IMG/VR virus record: IMGVR_UViG_3300020595_000091
Coordinates: 1 to 36,108 of that record
DNA length: 36,108 bases
Origin: a virus
Direction: 5' to 3' (one strand)
Shown here: one piece after another, positions 1 to 7,227 of the stretch
Layout: the number at the start of each line of letters is the position of its first letter
How positions within the stretch are numbered: position 1 is the first letter of the stretch
Notes under the pieces: generated by a model
The model's database searches: none
What the model was told of the DNA's origin: nothing
What the model saw: only the letters and a program-made list of their open reading frames with translations
Position numbers and translations under genes: made by a program

Positions 1-1
1 A

Positions 2-856
2 ACAGAACAAACACCAGAAGACGATGCCAAATATGGTACTGGTGAAGGTTGGGGTGGTATGTTTAGAGTTAAACCAACAGATAACGGGTATGAAATTAGA
101 AACAGCGAAAAAGGTGGCTTAGTAGCTACTATGGATGGTTCAGGTTTTACAATGTTAGATGCTGAACAATCAAAAGCTGAAATGGGTGGAGATACTGACT
201 ACATGGAACGTAGAAAAGAAATGAGCGATTACATGGAAGAAGGTGAAGCCCCAAAATCAAATAAAATGAAAAAATCAGAATTAAAAGAAATGATCAAAGC
301 AGCTATGTTAGCTGAAACTTCAGTTGAGGAAACATTAGTAGATGCTGATCAAGATATGGCCGAAGCTATCCTAAACGCTTTAGGTGGTGAAGCAGCATTT
401 GAAGCTGTAGTTAGAGCAATGTCAACAGATGACGCCCAAACTTACCTAGGTGCTATTATGAGAGACCACGATATCGAAATGGGTCCTGTAAGCGATATCC
501 CAGGATTTGAAGGTACAATGGATGCTTTAGATGCTTTATCTATTAGAGAGGAAGAAGAAGAAGATGTTGAAGACGTAGAAATCGATACTGAAGAAGAAGT
601 AGACGTTGATGTTGATATGGACATGGATTCTGACCCAGAAGGTATCGACGTAAAACAAGATGCTGAAGCTGAGTTAGGTGGTACTGTAGGTGACGTACAA
701 GATAACTTAGAAGCTGCTTTAATGGCTGCCCGTGAGTTAGGAGACGAAAAACTAGAAGACCAAATCGGTAATACCTTAACTTTCTTTACAAGACAACACG
801 TTGTTAAAGAATCATCAGACAAATCAGAATTCCCTATTTGGAATAAAATCAAATAA
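2..856 (+). CDS. Acidic phage protein, 5'-truncated by the window edge
   Basis: The reading frame is open from base 2 with no stop before the first ATG at 59, so the gene most likely starts upstream and only its C-terminal ~284 residues are here. A lysine-rich helix (KKSELKEMIKAAMLAE, coded from about 266) resembles segments in the genes at 1051 and 8066. It is followed by an Ala/Glu/Asp-rich middle with a run of Glu and alternating Asp-Val (about 545-650). The C-terminus (DNLEAALMAARELGDEKL...IGNTLTFFTRQH) looks like a compact helical domain. I do not recognise a catalytic motif. Its place at the head of a structural block and its acidity suggest a virion or prohead component. The MLAE|T sequence resembles a T4-type prohead protease site. 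Function is inferred only. Confidence 0.75.
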   Translation, partial: TEQTPEDDAKYGTGEGWGGMFRVKPTDNGYEIRNSEKGGLVATMDGSGFTMLDAEQSKAEMGGDTDYMERRKEMSDYMEEGEAPKSNKMKKSELKEMIKAAMLAETSVEETLVDADQDMAEAILNALGGEAAFEAVVRAMSTDDAQTYLGAIMRDHDIEMGPVSDIPGFEGTMDALDALSIREEEEEDVEDVEIDTEEEVDVDVDMDMDSDPEGIDVKQDAEAELGGTVGDVQDNLEAALMAARELGDEKLEDQIGNTLTFFTRQHVVKESSDKSEFPIWNKIK

Positions 857-877
857 TAAACAATAAAAATTAAATTT

Positions 878-1048
878 ATGAACACTCAAGAATTAAAAGA
901 ACAACTAGACGCGTTATACGAATCATTTACTATGGAGCACGCAGGTACTTCAAAAGCAGCACACGGACGTGCTCGTAAAGCATTAGGTGGAATCAAAAAA
1001 TTGATTTCTGAATATCGCAAAGCATCAGTTGCTGAAGATAAAAAATAA
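878..1048 (+). CDS. Small histone H1-like (Hc1-type) protein
   Basis: A 56-residue ORF starting ATG at 878 and ending TAA at 1046-1048, two bases before the next gene. It begins MNTQELKEQLDALYESF and continues with KAAHGRARKALGGIKKL and SEYRKAS, ending in Lys residues. The pattern ELK..L..L...F, then KAA..R.RK, then L..E.R, is that of the short Hc1-type histone H1-like proteins widespread in Bacteroidota (from memory of that family). Those proteins bind DNA non-specifically and help compact the nucleoid. In a phage structural block it could be packaged with DNA or act on host or phage chromatin. It is the usual length of the family. The start is the only in-frame ATG near the 5' end, with AT-rich sequence upstream. 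Confidence 0.8.
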   Translation: MNTQELKEQLDALYESFTMEHAGTSKAAHGRARKALGGIKKLISEYRKASVAEDKK

Positions 1049-1050
1049 AC

Positions 1051-2457
1051 ATGCTCAACGAACGTAAACTTACCAAGTCAGAACTTGACAGACGCGAAGA
1101 TATCATTCAAGATATGAAAAAAAACAAGCGTGGACTTGTTAAGCGTTATGGTAAGGATGCGGAAAAGGTAATGTATGGTCGTGCCACTAACCTAGCTAAA
1201 AAGAAAACAGAAGCAATGGATCAAGATAGACTAAAAGAAATGGTTAAAACTGCATTGATGGGTCCTATGAAGGAAGATCAAGTAGAAGAAGGAAATGCCT
1301 TCATCGTAGCTGCAGATGCTGCTAGAGACGCAGGTAAAAAAGAATTCGAATTTCCTGAAGGTAGTGGTAAAATTCACCCTGTTAAAATCAAAAACGATAT
1401 TAACGAATGGGGTAGTTCAGACCAGTTTGCTTTACACCAATCAATGCATAGAACCTTAGGTGAACCAACAGAATTCCCAGGTTTATCTAAAATCATGCTT
1501 GCTGCTGAAGATGCTACAGAGTTCTACATGGACGATTTCCCAGAGTATGAAACTGATAGAGAAGATTTGATACTAAATAACGCTCGTAGTTATGCTAGAA
1601 AGATGTTTCCTGATTTTATGGCTAACGCTGCTAGACTTATGGAACCTTTAGATGAAGAAAAATCCGTAGTTACTGAAAGTAAAGAAGCGGGTTTAGATGA
1701 ACTAAGAAGTATTATAGACCAAGCATCAGTTTTAGGTGAAGAAGCAAGAAATATTATTGCAGCCTACTTCCCATCATATTTAGCTCAAGGTGAAGCTTAT
1801 GGTGTGTTTAACTTTGTAGAAAGTTCTAACCCATACGATAACACATTAGTCTCTATGGTAGAAGATATCGAAGGCGACGAAGATTCATACGAAGGGGATG
1901 ACGAAGATCTTGAAGAAGGGTTGAAAGACAAACTTAAGGGAGCCTTTGTAGGGGTGTTAGGAACTTTAGGCATCCAAAAATATGGAATGGATGTACTTAA
2001 TACCATCATGAACGCTTTACCTCCTGAGAAAGCTCAAGAATTTAGCGATTACATCGAAGGTACATTACATTTAATTAATCAATCCCCATTAGAAGAGGAT
2101 CTAGATCTTGGACATCAGGACAACGAGCCACATATGTTAAAAGCTGATCTATATCGTATTGGAAAATATGCTATGGAACTTTATCAAATGGTAGATGGTT
2201 TTGAAGGTGAAGGTGAAGTAGATTTCCCACACTGGTGGCAATCAAAGATTGTTAAATCAAAAGATGCTTTAGTAGGTGCAAAACACTACTTAGATTTTGA
2301 GGTTAACGAACCACAAATCGATGCTATGGTAGATGTAGCTCAAGATGTTGAAGCTATTGATGAGTTTGATGATAAATCTATGAAGGCCTATGGAGATGCT
2401 GTTAAAAAAGCTTATGGGGTTGCTGAAAAACTAGCTAAACAATTAAAGTCTAAATAA
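1051..2457 (+). CDS. Phage protein with RYGKDAEKVMY motif, probable virion component
   Basis: A 468-residue protein. Residues ~6-52 form a strongly basic helical segment (LTKSELDRREDIIQDMKKN, then KRYGKDAEKVMYGRAT, then KKK). From memory, similar segments recur in proteins of marine T4-like and other environmental phages. Residues ~56-80 (MDQDRLKEMVKTALMG...VEEG) look like the Lys/Glu helix of the upstream acidic gene. The rest is acidic and mostly helical: a very acidic linker near residues 268-290 leads to a GLKDKLKGAFVGVLGTLG segment with small hydrophobic residues, then further helices. No enzyme motif was recognised. It begins two bases after the histone-like gene and shares one base with the next gene, so these are probably co-translated. 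A role as an internal or minor virion protein is inference. Confidence 0.8.
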   Translation: MLNERKLTKSELDRREDIIQDMKKNKRGLVKRYGKDAEKVMYGRATNLAKKKTEAMDQDRLKEMVKTALMGPMKEDQVEEGNAFIVAADAARDAGKKEFEFPEGSGKIHPVKIKNDINEWGSSDQFALHQSMHRTLGEPTEFPGLSKIMLAAEDATEFYMDDFPEYETDREDLILNNARSYARKMFPDFMANAARLMEPLDEEKSVVTESKEAGLDELRSIIDQASVLGEEARNIIAAYFPSYLAQGEAYGVFNFVESSNPYDNTLVSMVEDIEGDEDSYEGDDEDLEEGLKDKLKGAFVGVLGTLGIQKYGMDVLNTIMNALPPEKAQEFSDYIEGTLHLINQSPLEEDLDLGHQDNEPHMLKADLYRIGKYAMELYQMVDGFEGEGEVDFPHWWQSKIVKSKDALVGAKHYLDFEVNEPQIDAMVDVAQDVEAIDEFDDKSMKAYGDAVKKAYGVAEKLAKQLKSK

Positions 2458-2900
2458 TGACTAGAGAGGAACTTATTGCTAAAATCAAATCACTTGCTCC
2501 AACTGCTTATTCTGCTGTTAAAAAAGCAGAAGTAACAGCCGTTGAGTATGATGAACTAACCAAGTTCCCTGAACTTAAAGCTGTAATCGTAGATCTATTA
2601 GGTCACGATTATGCTAAGTTTATAGATGCTATTGATTGGGTAGCTCCTAAACCTACAACATTTAGAATTAACCTTTTGAATGGTCAATCCTTTTATTTAG
2701 TTTATACTGATAGAAGTTGGATTGCTGAGGTAGAAGGTAAAAAATATTACTTACTTAATCTAAATGAAGAGCAAAATGCTACAAATGCTATTGCTCGTAT
2801 TTTAAGATATGGAGCTGCTGATGAAGATACTGAGTCAGTTGATGTAGAAGGAAGCGAAGACATTTCAGTAGATGCTTCAGATTCAGAAGAAACAGAATAA
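2457..2900 (+). CDS. Hypothetical phage protein with acidic tail
   Basis: A 147-residue protein whose ATG overlaps the previous TAA by one base (TAATG). Residues 1-60 are helical (MTREELIAKIKSLAP...). Residues ~66-110 look like a small beta-rich domain (TTFRINLLNGQSFYLVYTDR, then WIAEVEGKKYYLLNLN) followed by a helix (NATNAIARILRYGA). The last ~30 residues are almost entirely Asp, Glu, Ser and Val. No known family was recognised. The tight coupling to its neighbours suggests it belongs to the same virion or cargo operon. Confidence 0.75.
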   Translation: MTREELIAKIKSLAPTAYSAVKKAEVTAVEYDELTKFPELKAVIVDLLGHDYAKFIDAIDWVAPKPTTFRINLLNGQSFYLVYTDRSWIAEVEGKKYYLLNLNEEQNATNAIARILRYGAADEDTESVDVEGSEDISVDASDSEETE

Positions 2901-2905
2901 GTTAA

Positions 2906-4054
2906 ATGGACGCATTAGAAAGATATTTAAATAGAGTAGCTTATAAATTTGATAAAGGTTACCCTGACGTCAATGACCCCAAAGACATGGAAATGTTAAT
3001 GGAGATGGTTAGTTCTATAGTTGAAGCTGAGGAAGAAAAACCAAAAATCACAAAAAATGATTTAATTTCTTTAATCAAGGATTTAGATTTAGACGATAAT
3101 CAAATCTCTAAACTATTTAATCGTACTAAAAACTTTACTACCTACCGTCCAATCAAACAAACTTTAGATAAAAAACAATACAATCCTATTATCTTAAAGA
3201 AATTTTCAAAAGAAATTCAAGATTTAATTGAAGATATTCCTAAAAAAGAAGTAGACGATTTTATTGCTTATTTAAATAACCCTGACGAAAAAATAAATTT
3301 CCCTACTAATACTAAAGGTAATTTATTTACCGCCTTATCTAAAACAGGTGTACCTAACGAAGTAGTAGATAAAATTATCTACCACACTTCCCAGGATGAA
3401 GGTAAAAGAGGTGTTGGTATGGGAGAAGTTGGTATGTCTCTTTTATTTAATAATATAGGTTCTTCAACTTCAGGTAAAGGTGATTTATCCATAGATGGTG
3501 AAGAATTTGAGATTAAAGGTGAAGGTGCTACTTTAGGTGATAAACCATCAAATCTATCAGGTGTGATAAATAATAAATTAGGACCTTTTGGTATTGAAGT
3601 AAAAGGTGGTCGTCAAGGGGTTGAATTTGAAGATAAAAAATACCCAATGAACCAATTTACTTCAGTTATATCTGATGCTTATAAAGCCACAGACGATAAA
3701 ACTGGATTTAAACAAGCATTTGGTGATATCTTAGCTAATGATAATGGTTTAGGAGATAGTGTTAATGTTTTATTAAATGATATAAATTTTGATTCTCCTG
3801 AGTCTATTCAAACCAACGTAGCTTTAATGAACTTTATTCGTTATTCTGGTAAAGAAGGATTTACTCATTTTTTAGCTCATGATTTTGGAGCTAAGGGTCC
3901 AAATACTGGTGAGTATATTTATGTTAAGGGTTCACCTGAAGCAATGGCACAACAATTAAAATCAGCAGGTGCTAAATTTGAAAAATTAACCCCCAATAAC
4001 TTAAGACCAAGAATTGGTTTTGGTTCAAAATTAATAGCTGAAGACGAAGAATAA
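2906..4054 (+). CDS. PD-(D/E)XK nuclease-like protein, predicted packaged
   Basis: A 382-residue protein. Residues 1-40 form a helical leader ending in SSIVE|AEEE, which matches the (L/I)xE|(A/G) rule of T4-type prohead proteases, with E40 as the predicted cut. Residues ~45-130 are helical. The central part carries a recognisable nuclease core: Glu174 in a helix (GMGEVGMSLL), Asp193 in KGDL, and Glu202-Ile-Lys204 in EEFEIKG. This order and spacing is typical of PD-(D/E)XK metal-dependent nucleases. The C-terminal ~150 residues are mixed and end in an acidic tail. It lies five bases after the previous gene and two before the next. A nuclease carried in the capsid and ejected into the host, or acting in packaging, is inference. 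It could also be an inactive structural relative. Confidence 0.78.
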   Translation: MDALERYLNRVAYKFDKGYPDVNDPKDMEMLMEMVSSIVEAEEEKPKITKNDLISLIKDLDLDDNQISKLFNRTKNFTTYRPIKQTLDKKQYNPIILKKFSKEIQDLIEDIPKKEVDDFIAYLNNPDEKINFPTNTKGNLFTALSKTGVPNEVVDKIIYHTSQDEGKRGVGMGEVGMSLLFNNIGSSTSGKGDLSIDGEEFEIKGEGATLGDKPSNLSGVINNKLGPFGIEVKGGRQGVEFEDKKYPMNQFTSVISDAYKATDDKTGFKQAFGDILANDNGLGDSVNVLLNDINFDSPESIQTNVALMNFIRYSGKEGFTHFLAHDFGAKGPNTGEYIYVKGSPEAMAQQLKSAGAKFEKLTPNNLRPRIGFGSKLIAEDEE

Positions 4055-4055
4055 T

Positions 4056-4688
4056 ATGTGTGATTGTGGATGTGGAGGTTGTTCACCAACTAAACCAGTA
4101 TTGATAAATGAAAACTTAGCTCCCAAAGAAATTTTATCTGAGGGACTTAAGTATCACATGGATAACGCACGACCTCTTACCGAGCACGTGTATCGCGCGG
4201 GGTCACAAAAATATTTTGAATTATGGGCTGAAGCCCGCGCTTTATACACACGTGGTATATTAGAGGTGCAAGGTGATGATCTACAGGTATTAACTGAAAC
4301 AGATTTAGGTCATTTCGGTATAGTTGAAGGTCAAAAAGTACCATTAGATTTCCCTATCGAATTAACAGAAGGTGAAATCGATGAGGCTAAAAAGAAGAAA
4401 GCTAAGAAAAATACTAAAAAATTAAATAAACCAATGCGTGACTCTTCAGGGGGTAAAGCATATAAGGTTTATGTTAAAGACCCTAAAACCGGAAATATCA
4501 AAACAGTACGTTTTGGTTCAGGTGGTTTAAGAGCAAAAATCAACGATAAAAAAGCACGTAATGCGTTTGCTAAACGTCACAAATGTGCTCAAAAGAAGGA
4601 TAAAACTAAAGCAGGGTATTGGTCTTGCCGCTTACCACGTTATGCAAAATTACTCGGACTCAAATCAAACTTTGGTGGGTTCTGGTAA
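4056..4688 (+). CDS. Phage virion-type protein with N-terminal Cys cluster and basic C-terminal domain
   Basis: A 210-residue protein in two parts. The N-terminus is MCDCGCGGCS, with Cys at 2, 4, 6 and 9, unusual for a phage protein and suggestive of metal binding. Residues ~15-107 include ARPLTEHVYRAGSQKYFEL and TDLGHFGIVEGQKVPLDFPI, a pattern I associate with conserved proteins of marine T4-like phages. Three (L/I)xE|G sites occur, at E29, E91 and E105. After a Lys-rich linker (~110-125), the C-terminal domain (KAYKVYVKDPKTGNIKTVRFG, then RHKCAQKKDKTKAGYWSCRL) resembles DUF5872-like phage domains, with a CxnC pair that could bind zinc. Cleavage at E105 would release the basic domain, which could bind DNA. 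Exact function is unknown. Confidence 0.78.
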   Translation: MCDCGCGGCSPTKPVLINENLAPKEILSEGLKYHMDNARPLTEHVYRAGSQKYFELWAEARALYTRGILEVQGDDLQVLTETDLGHFGIVEGQKVPLDFPIELTEGEIDEAKKKKAKKNTKKLNKPMRDSSGGKAYKVYVKDPKTGNIKTVRFGSGGLRAKINDKKARNAFAKRHKCAQKKDKTKAGYWSCRLPRYAKLLGLKSNFGGFW

Positions 4689-4945
4689 TGGATATATTTA
4701 ACGAAATACTTTGGCCCCAGTTTAAGGAGTTAAACCATATTTATAAACTCCCACTTACCGAGCAAGTAAAACAATACAATCAATATTTGTATGAGTTAAA
4801 CGAAGCTCGTATTAATTGGATTACTTACCAAAATAAAGGACAAAAACAACTAACACTTCAAAATGTAGGTTTTCTTCTCCAAGAAGATTTATTTAATTTA
4901 CAACAAGAAGACGGGAATAATATTTTTATAACAGCTTATGCCTAA
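4688..4945 (+). CDS. Small hypothetical phage protein
   Basis: An 85-residue protein beginning MDIFNEILWPQFKELNHIYK. I chose the ATG at 4688 because it shares one base with the preceding TAA, the coupling used repeatedly here. The in-frame ATG at 4619 would run 69 bases into the upstream gene. The protein is mostly helical, rich in Gln, Asn and aromatic residues, and ends INWITYQNKG...LLQEDLFNLQQEDG. No family was recognised. It overlaps the next gene by eight bases, so it is translated with the virion genes around it. Confidence 0.65.
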   Translation: MDIFNEILWPQFKELNHIYKLPLTEQVKQYNQYLYELNEARINWITYQNKGQKQLTLQNVGFLLQEDLFNLQQEDGNNIFITAYA

Positions 4946-5447
4946 TTTACCAATATCCGGATTACCATCTTCATCTACTTTACAAGGGGATGAATTATTT
5001 GCAGATGTTCAAGGTGGTGTAACTAAATACACTACCTTAGATGATGTTACTAATTATGTAACTAGTTCTATTGAAACTTATAACCAAAATAACACTAATA
5101 ATAGTTATTTAGTACCGGTTGATATAACAGTTCAAGAGGAGGTAAATCAATGGCTTACAGGTTCGGCTTATGCTAATACATCTATGATTCATTTAGATTG
5201 GACGGGTTCAACGGGTACTATGGATTTATATCTTCCTGATGCTACTGCTGCTGTTAATGTTAACAGATCAATTAGATTTATTAGTGATAATACTTTTTCT
5301 ACCTCAACAAGAGCTGAATTAACCCCTCTCCCAGGTCAAACCTTAGATGGAGATGCTGGTTCTTATACTATTAACAAAGCATATGAAGGTATTATGGTTT
5401 GGTCTGATGGAGTTGAATGGTATAGAATTCAAACAAAAGCTGGATAA
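4938..5447 (+). CDS. Small fibre-like or head-decoration protein
   Basis: A 169-residue protein. The N-terminus, ISGLPSSSTLQGDELFADVQGG then VTKYTTLDDV, is the short attachment motif often seen at the start of phage fibre and decoration proteins (iselPaatsltgdelvpvvqgG...). The rest is Thr/Ser/Asn-rich and beta-like (IHLDWTGSTGTMDLYLPDAT...), ending in YEGIMVWSDGVEWYRIQTKAG. That ending is common in virion surface proteins that present a beta-sandwich tip. It overlaps its upstream neighbour by eight bases and the downstream gene by one. The specific location on the virion cannot be read from the sequence. Confidence 0.7.
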   Translation: MPNLPISGLPSSSTLQGDELFADVQGGVTKYTTLDDVTNYVTSSIETYNQNNTNNSYLVPVDITVQEEVNQWLTGSAYANTSMIHLDWTGSTGTMDLYLPDATAAVNVNRSIRFISDNTFSTSTRAELTPLPGQTLDGDAGSYTINKAYEGIMVWSDGVEWYRIQTKAG

Positions 5448-5707
5448 TGCAACCTTATAAAGATCTGGAGAGAACAGACAGTTATATTATTCGAGAATTT
5501 TCTCAAGACATTGACCCTATAGAACTAATGTGGCATAGGGATGATGAATACAGAACAATCGAGATTTTAGGAGAAACAGACTGGGCAATTCAATTAGAGG
5601 ATAGCTTGCCTACCTCACTAAACGATCGTATATTTATCAAACGTCATGAGTGGCATCGTGTTATAAAAGGCACTGGTAATCTTACACTCAAGATACATTT
5701 AGACTGA
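5447..5707 (+). CDS. Small cupin-like phage protein
   Basis: An 86-residue protein, coupled to the previous gene by a TAATG overlap. The pattern ELMWHRDDEYRTIEILGET, then WAIQLEDSLP, then IKRHEWHRVIKGTGNLTLKI resembles a family of very small conserved proteins found in cyanophages and other marine T4-like phages (from memory). The alternating strands and conserved His residues (WHRD and EWHRVIKG) suggest a one-domain cupin barrel that could bind a metal. No enzymatic role is known to me for this family. It is the last gene before a change in gene content and promoter type. Confidence 0.7.
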   Translation: MQPYKDLERTDSYIIREFSQDIDPIELMWHRDDEYRTIEILGETDWAIQLEDSLPTSLNDRIFIKRHEWHRVIKGTGNLTLKIHLD

Positions 5708-5777
5708 TTCATAGCCAGTCGATTCTAATTCAATTTTTTATGAGAGCTGTGGCCTCACAATTTGGATTCCCAAAATA

Positions 5778-5792
5778 TCTTTCGTATATTTA
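5778..5792 (+). promoter_or_regulatory. Candidate host-type promoter box of the FAD-enzyme gene
   Basis: The string TCTTTCGTATATTTA lies 20 bases before the ATG at 5813 and matches 14 of 15 bases of a string upstream of 7228. With the preceding TA it reads TATCTTTCG, close to the Bacteroidota -7 element TAnnTTTG. No well-placed -33 TTG is visible. The box sits in an imperfect inverted repeat (CCCAAAATAT...ATATTTAGGG, 5769-5795). It differs clearly from the TATTTATA boxes of the virion genes. Confidence 0.45.
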
Positions 5793-5812
5793 GGGGTTAA
5801 AAAGAAAAACAA

Positions 5813-7165
5813 ATGGCAGAAAAACTAGTAATCGTAGGTGCTGGTGTAGCAGGTGTTAATGCTGCAACTAAGCTAGTAGACAACGGATTCCCCGGAAAAA
5901 ACATTACAATCATTGATATGGGTAAAGATCCATATCGCAGACCATATTCAGAAGTAATGACTGGATTTTTAGGTGCTGGGGGTTGGAGTGATGGTAAATT
6001 AACTTACCACACAGCAATTGGAGGACATATGTCTAAGTATTGTGGTGAGGATAAAGCAATGGAATTGTTTGATGAGGTAATCAACAATTTTAAACGTTTT
6101 CATCCTAAACCAGAGGAAGTACAATGTTCCAACCCAGTAGCGGAACCAGATTTTATTAAACCATATTTTGGTTTACGTTTATTCCCTGTATGGCACGTTG
6201 GTACGGATTATCTACACGAAATAGGTAAAAATTGGTATGACTTTTTAGTTGATAAAGGTGTTGAGTTTATTTGGGAAACTAAAGTAACAGCTATCGATTT
6301 TGAAAGACAAATAGCACATTTTTCAGATCCAGAAGACCCAACAATCATAGGTCGAAAATACAATAAACTAATGTTTGCTGTTGGTAAATCAGGTATTGAC
6401 TTTGGTAAACAATTAGCTACAGATTATACATTACCTACTGAACCAAAACCAGTACAAATAGGTGTTCGATTTGAAGCACCACAGAAACACTTTCAAAAAC
6501 TTATTGATGTAAGTTATGATTTCAAATTGTATCGTAAATTCGAAGACAAAGGAGTATCACTACGTTCCTTCTGTACTAACAACAACGCAGCTTATGTTGC
6601 CGTTGAAGAAACGTATGGAGATCATTCGTACAATGGACACGCCAAAAAAGACGAATCATTCAGAAATAACATGACCAACTTTGGTATCTTGATGGAAGTT
6701 CAAGGTATTGATGAACCATTTACTTGGTCTAGAGAGTTAGTATCTAAAGTAAATAAAGATGGTACTGGTTTATATTATAGCCCAACACGTACTCCATCTA
6801 CAACATCTGAAGGTGAGAATGTAAGCGCTGTCACTATTAGTGAAATGGATGAAGTAAGAGAAGCATTCCAAGGTTACTATACGTACATTGATGATTTTAT
6901 TGATGATATGAAAAAAGTATTCCCAACACTTGGGGATGATTGGGGTGTTTATATTCCTGAAGTTAAGTATCTATCACCTGAACCATTGGTTAACTATGAA
7001 ACACTATCATTAGTTGATTATGATAACGTTCACTTTGTAGGTGATGCTCTATCAGCTCGTGGTATCACAGTATCAGGGGCACAAGGAATATATGTTGCCG
7101 ATGCTTTACTATCAGCATTACAATCCGAATCAGAAGAATTTCCAGAGTTTATTGAAAACTACTAG
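5813..7165 (+). CDS. FAD-dependent dehydrogenase (NAD(FAD)-utilizing, COG2509-like)
   Basis: A 450-residue protein. The N-terminus has a Rossmann dinucleotide-binding fold: LVIVGAGVAGVNAA (GxGxxG at residues 9-14) and an acidic strand end at Asp35 (ITIIDMGK). GAGGWSDGKL (~54-63) matches the GGxGxxSDGKL signature of the COG2509-type uncharacterised FAD dehydrogenases. PVQIGVRFEAP and SLRSFCTNNNAAYVAVEE match other conserved stretches of that group. The C-terminal HFVGDALSARGITVSGAQG is the second FAD-contact motif (GD...G...A..G). The protein looks complete and intact. The substrate is unknown. It is the only clear metabolic oxidoreductase in the window and lies between virion genes, so it is a likely auxiliary metabolic gene. 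The start is the first ATG, after an A-rich leader without a Shine-Dalgarno site. Confidence 0.85.
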   Translation: MAEKLVIVGAGVAGVNAATKLVDNGFPGKNITIIDMGKDPYRRPYSEVMTGFLGAGGWSDGKLTYHTAIGGHMSKYCGEDKAMELFDEVINNFKRFHPKPEEVQCSNPVAEPDFIKPYFGLRLFPVWHVGTDYLHEIGKNWYDFLVDKGVEFIWETKVTAIDFERQIAHFSDPEDPTIIGRKYNKLMFAVGKSGIDFGKQLATDYTLPTEPKPVQIGVRFEAPQKHFQKLIDVSYDFKLYRKFEDKGVSLRSFCTNNNAAYVAVEETYGDHSYNGHAKKDESFRNNMTNFGILMEVQGIDEPFTWSRELVSKVNKDGTGLYYSPTRTPSTTSEGENVSAVTISEMDEVREAFQGYYTYIDDFIDDMKKVFPTLGDDWGVYIPEVKYLSPEPLVNYETLSLVDYDNVHFVGDALSARGITVSGAQGIYVADALLSALQSESEEFPEFIENY

Positions 7166-7172
7166 GATACCC

Positions 7173-7202
7173 AACCTTTCTTTCGTATACTTACGGAAGG
7201 TT
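7173..7202 (+). promoter_or_regulatory. Candidate promoter in an inverted repeat before the 7228 gene
   Basis: The string TCTTTCGTATACTTA (7179-7193) repeats the box at 5778 with one difference. It is enclosed by AACCTTTC (7173-7180) and GGAAGGTT (7195-7202), an 8-bp stem allowing one G-T pair. A TTG at 7152 lies 22 bases before TTTCTTTCG (7177-7185), roughly the Bacteroidota -33/-7 layout. The following A/T-rich leader has short AATAATA repeats. A factor-independent terminator is unlikely because no T-run follows. Confidence 0.42.
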
Positions 7203-7227
7203 AATAATAAATAATAAATAATAAGTT

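Noticed and set aside
442-885. Minus-strand frame with a hydrophobic start
   Set aside because: It is complementary to the acidic tract of the first gene, with low-complexity Ser/Ile composition and no promoter-like or coupling context.
4619-4687. Earlier ATG for the 4688 gene
   Set aside because: It would overlap the conserved C-terminus of the upstream gene by 69 bases. ATG 4688 shows the usual one-base coupling.
5708-5728. Hairpin GACTG...CAGTC after the cupin-like gene
   Set aside because: A five-base stem with a nine-base loop and no adjacent T-run. It may be chance.
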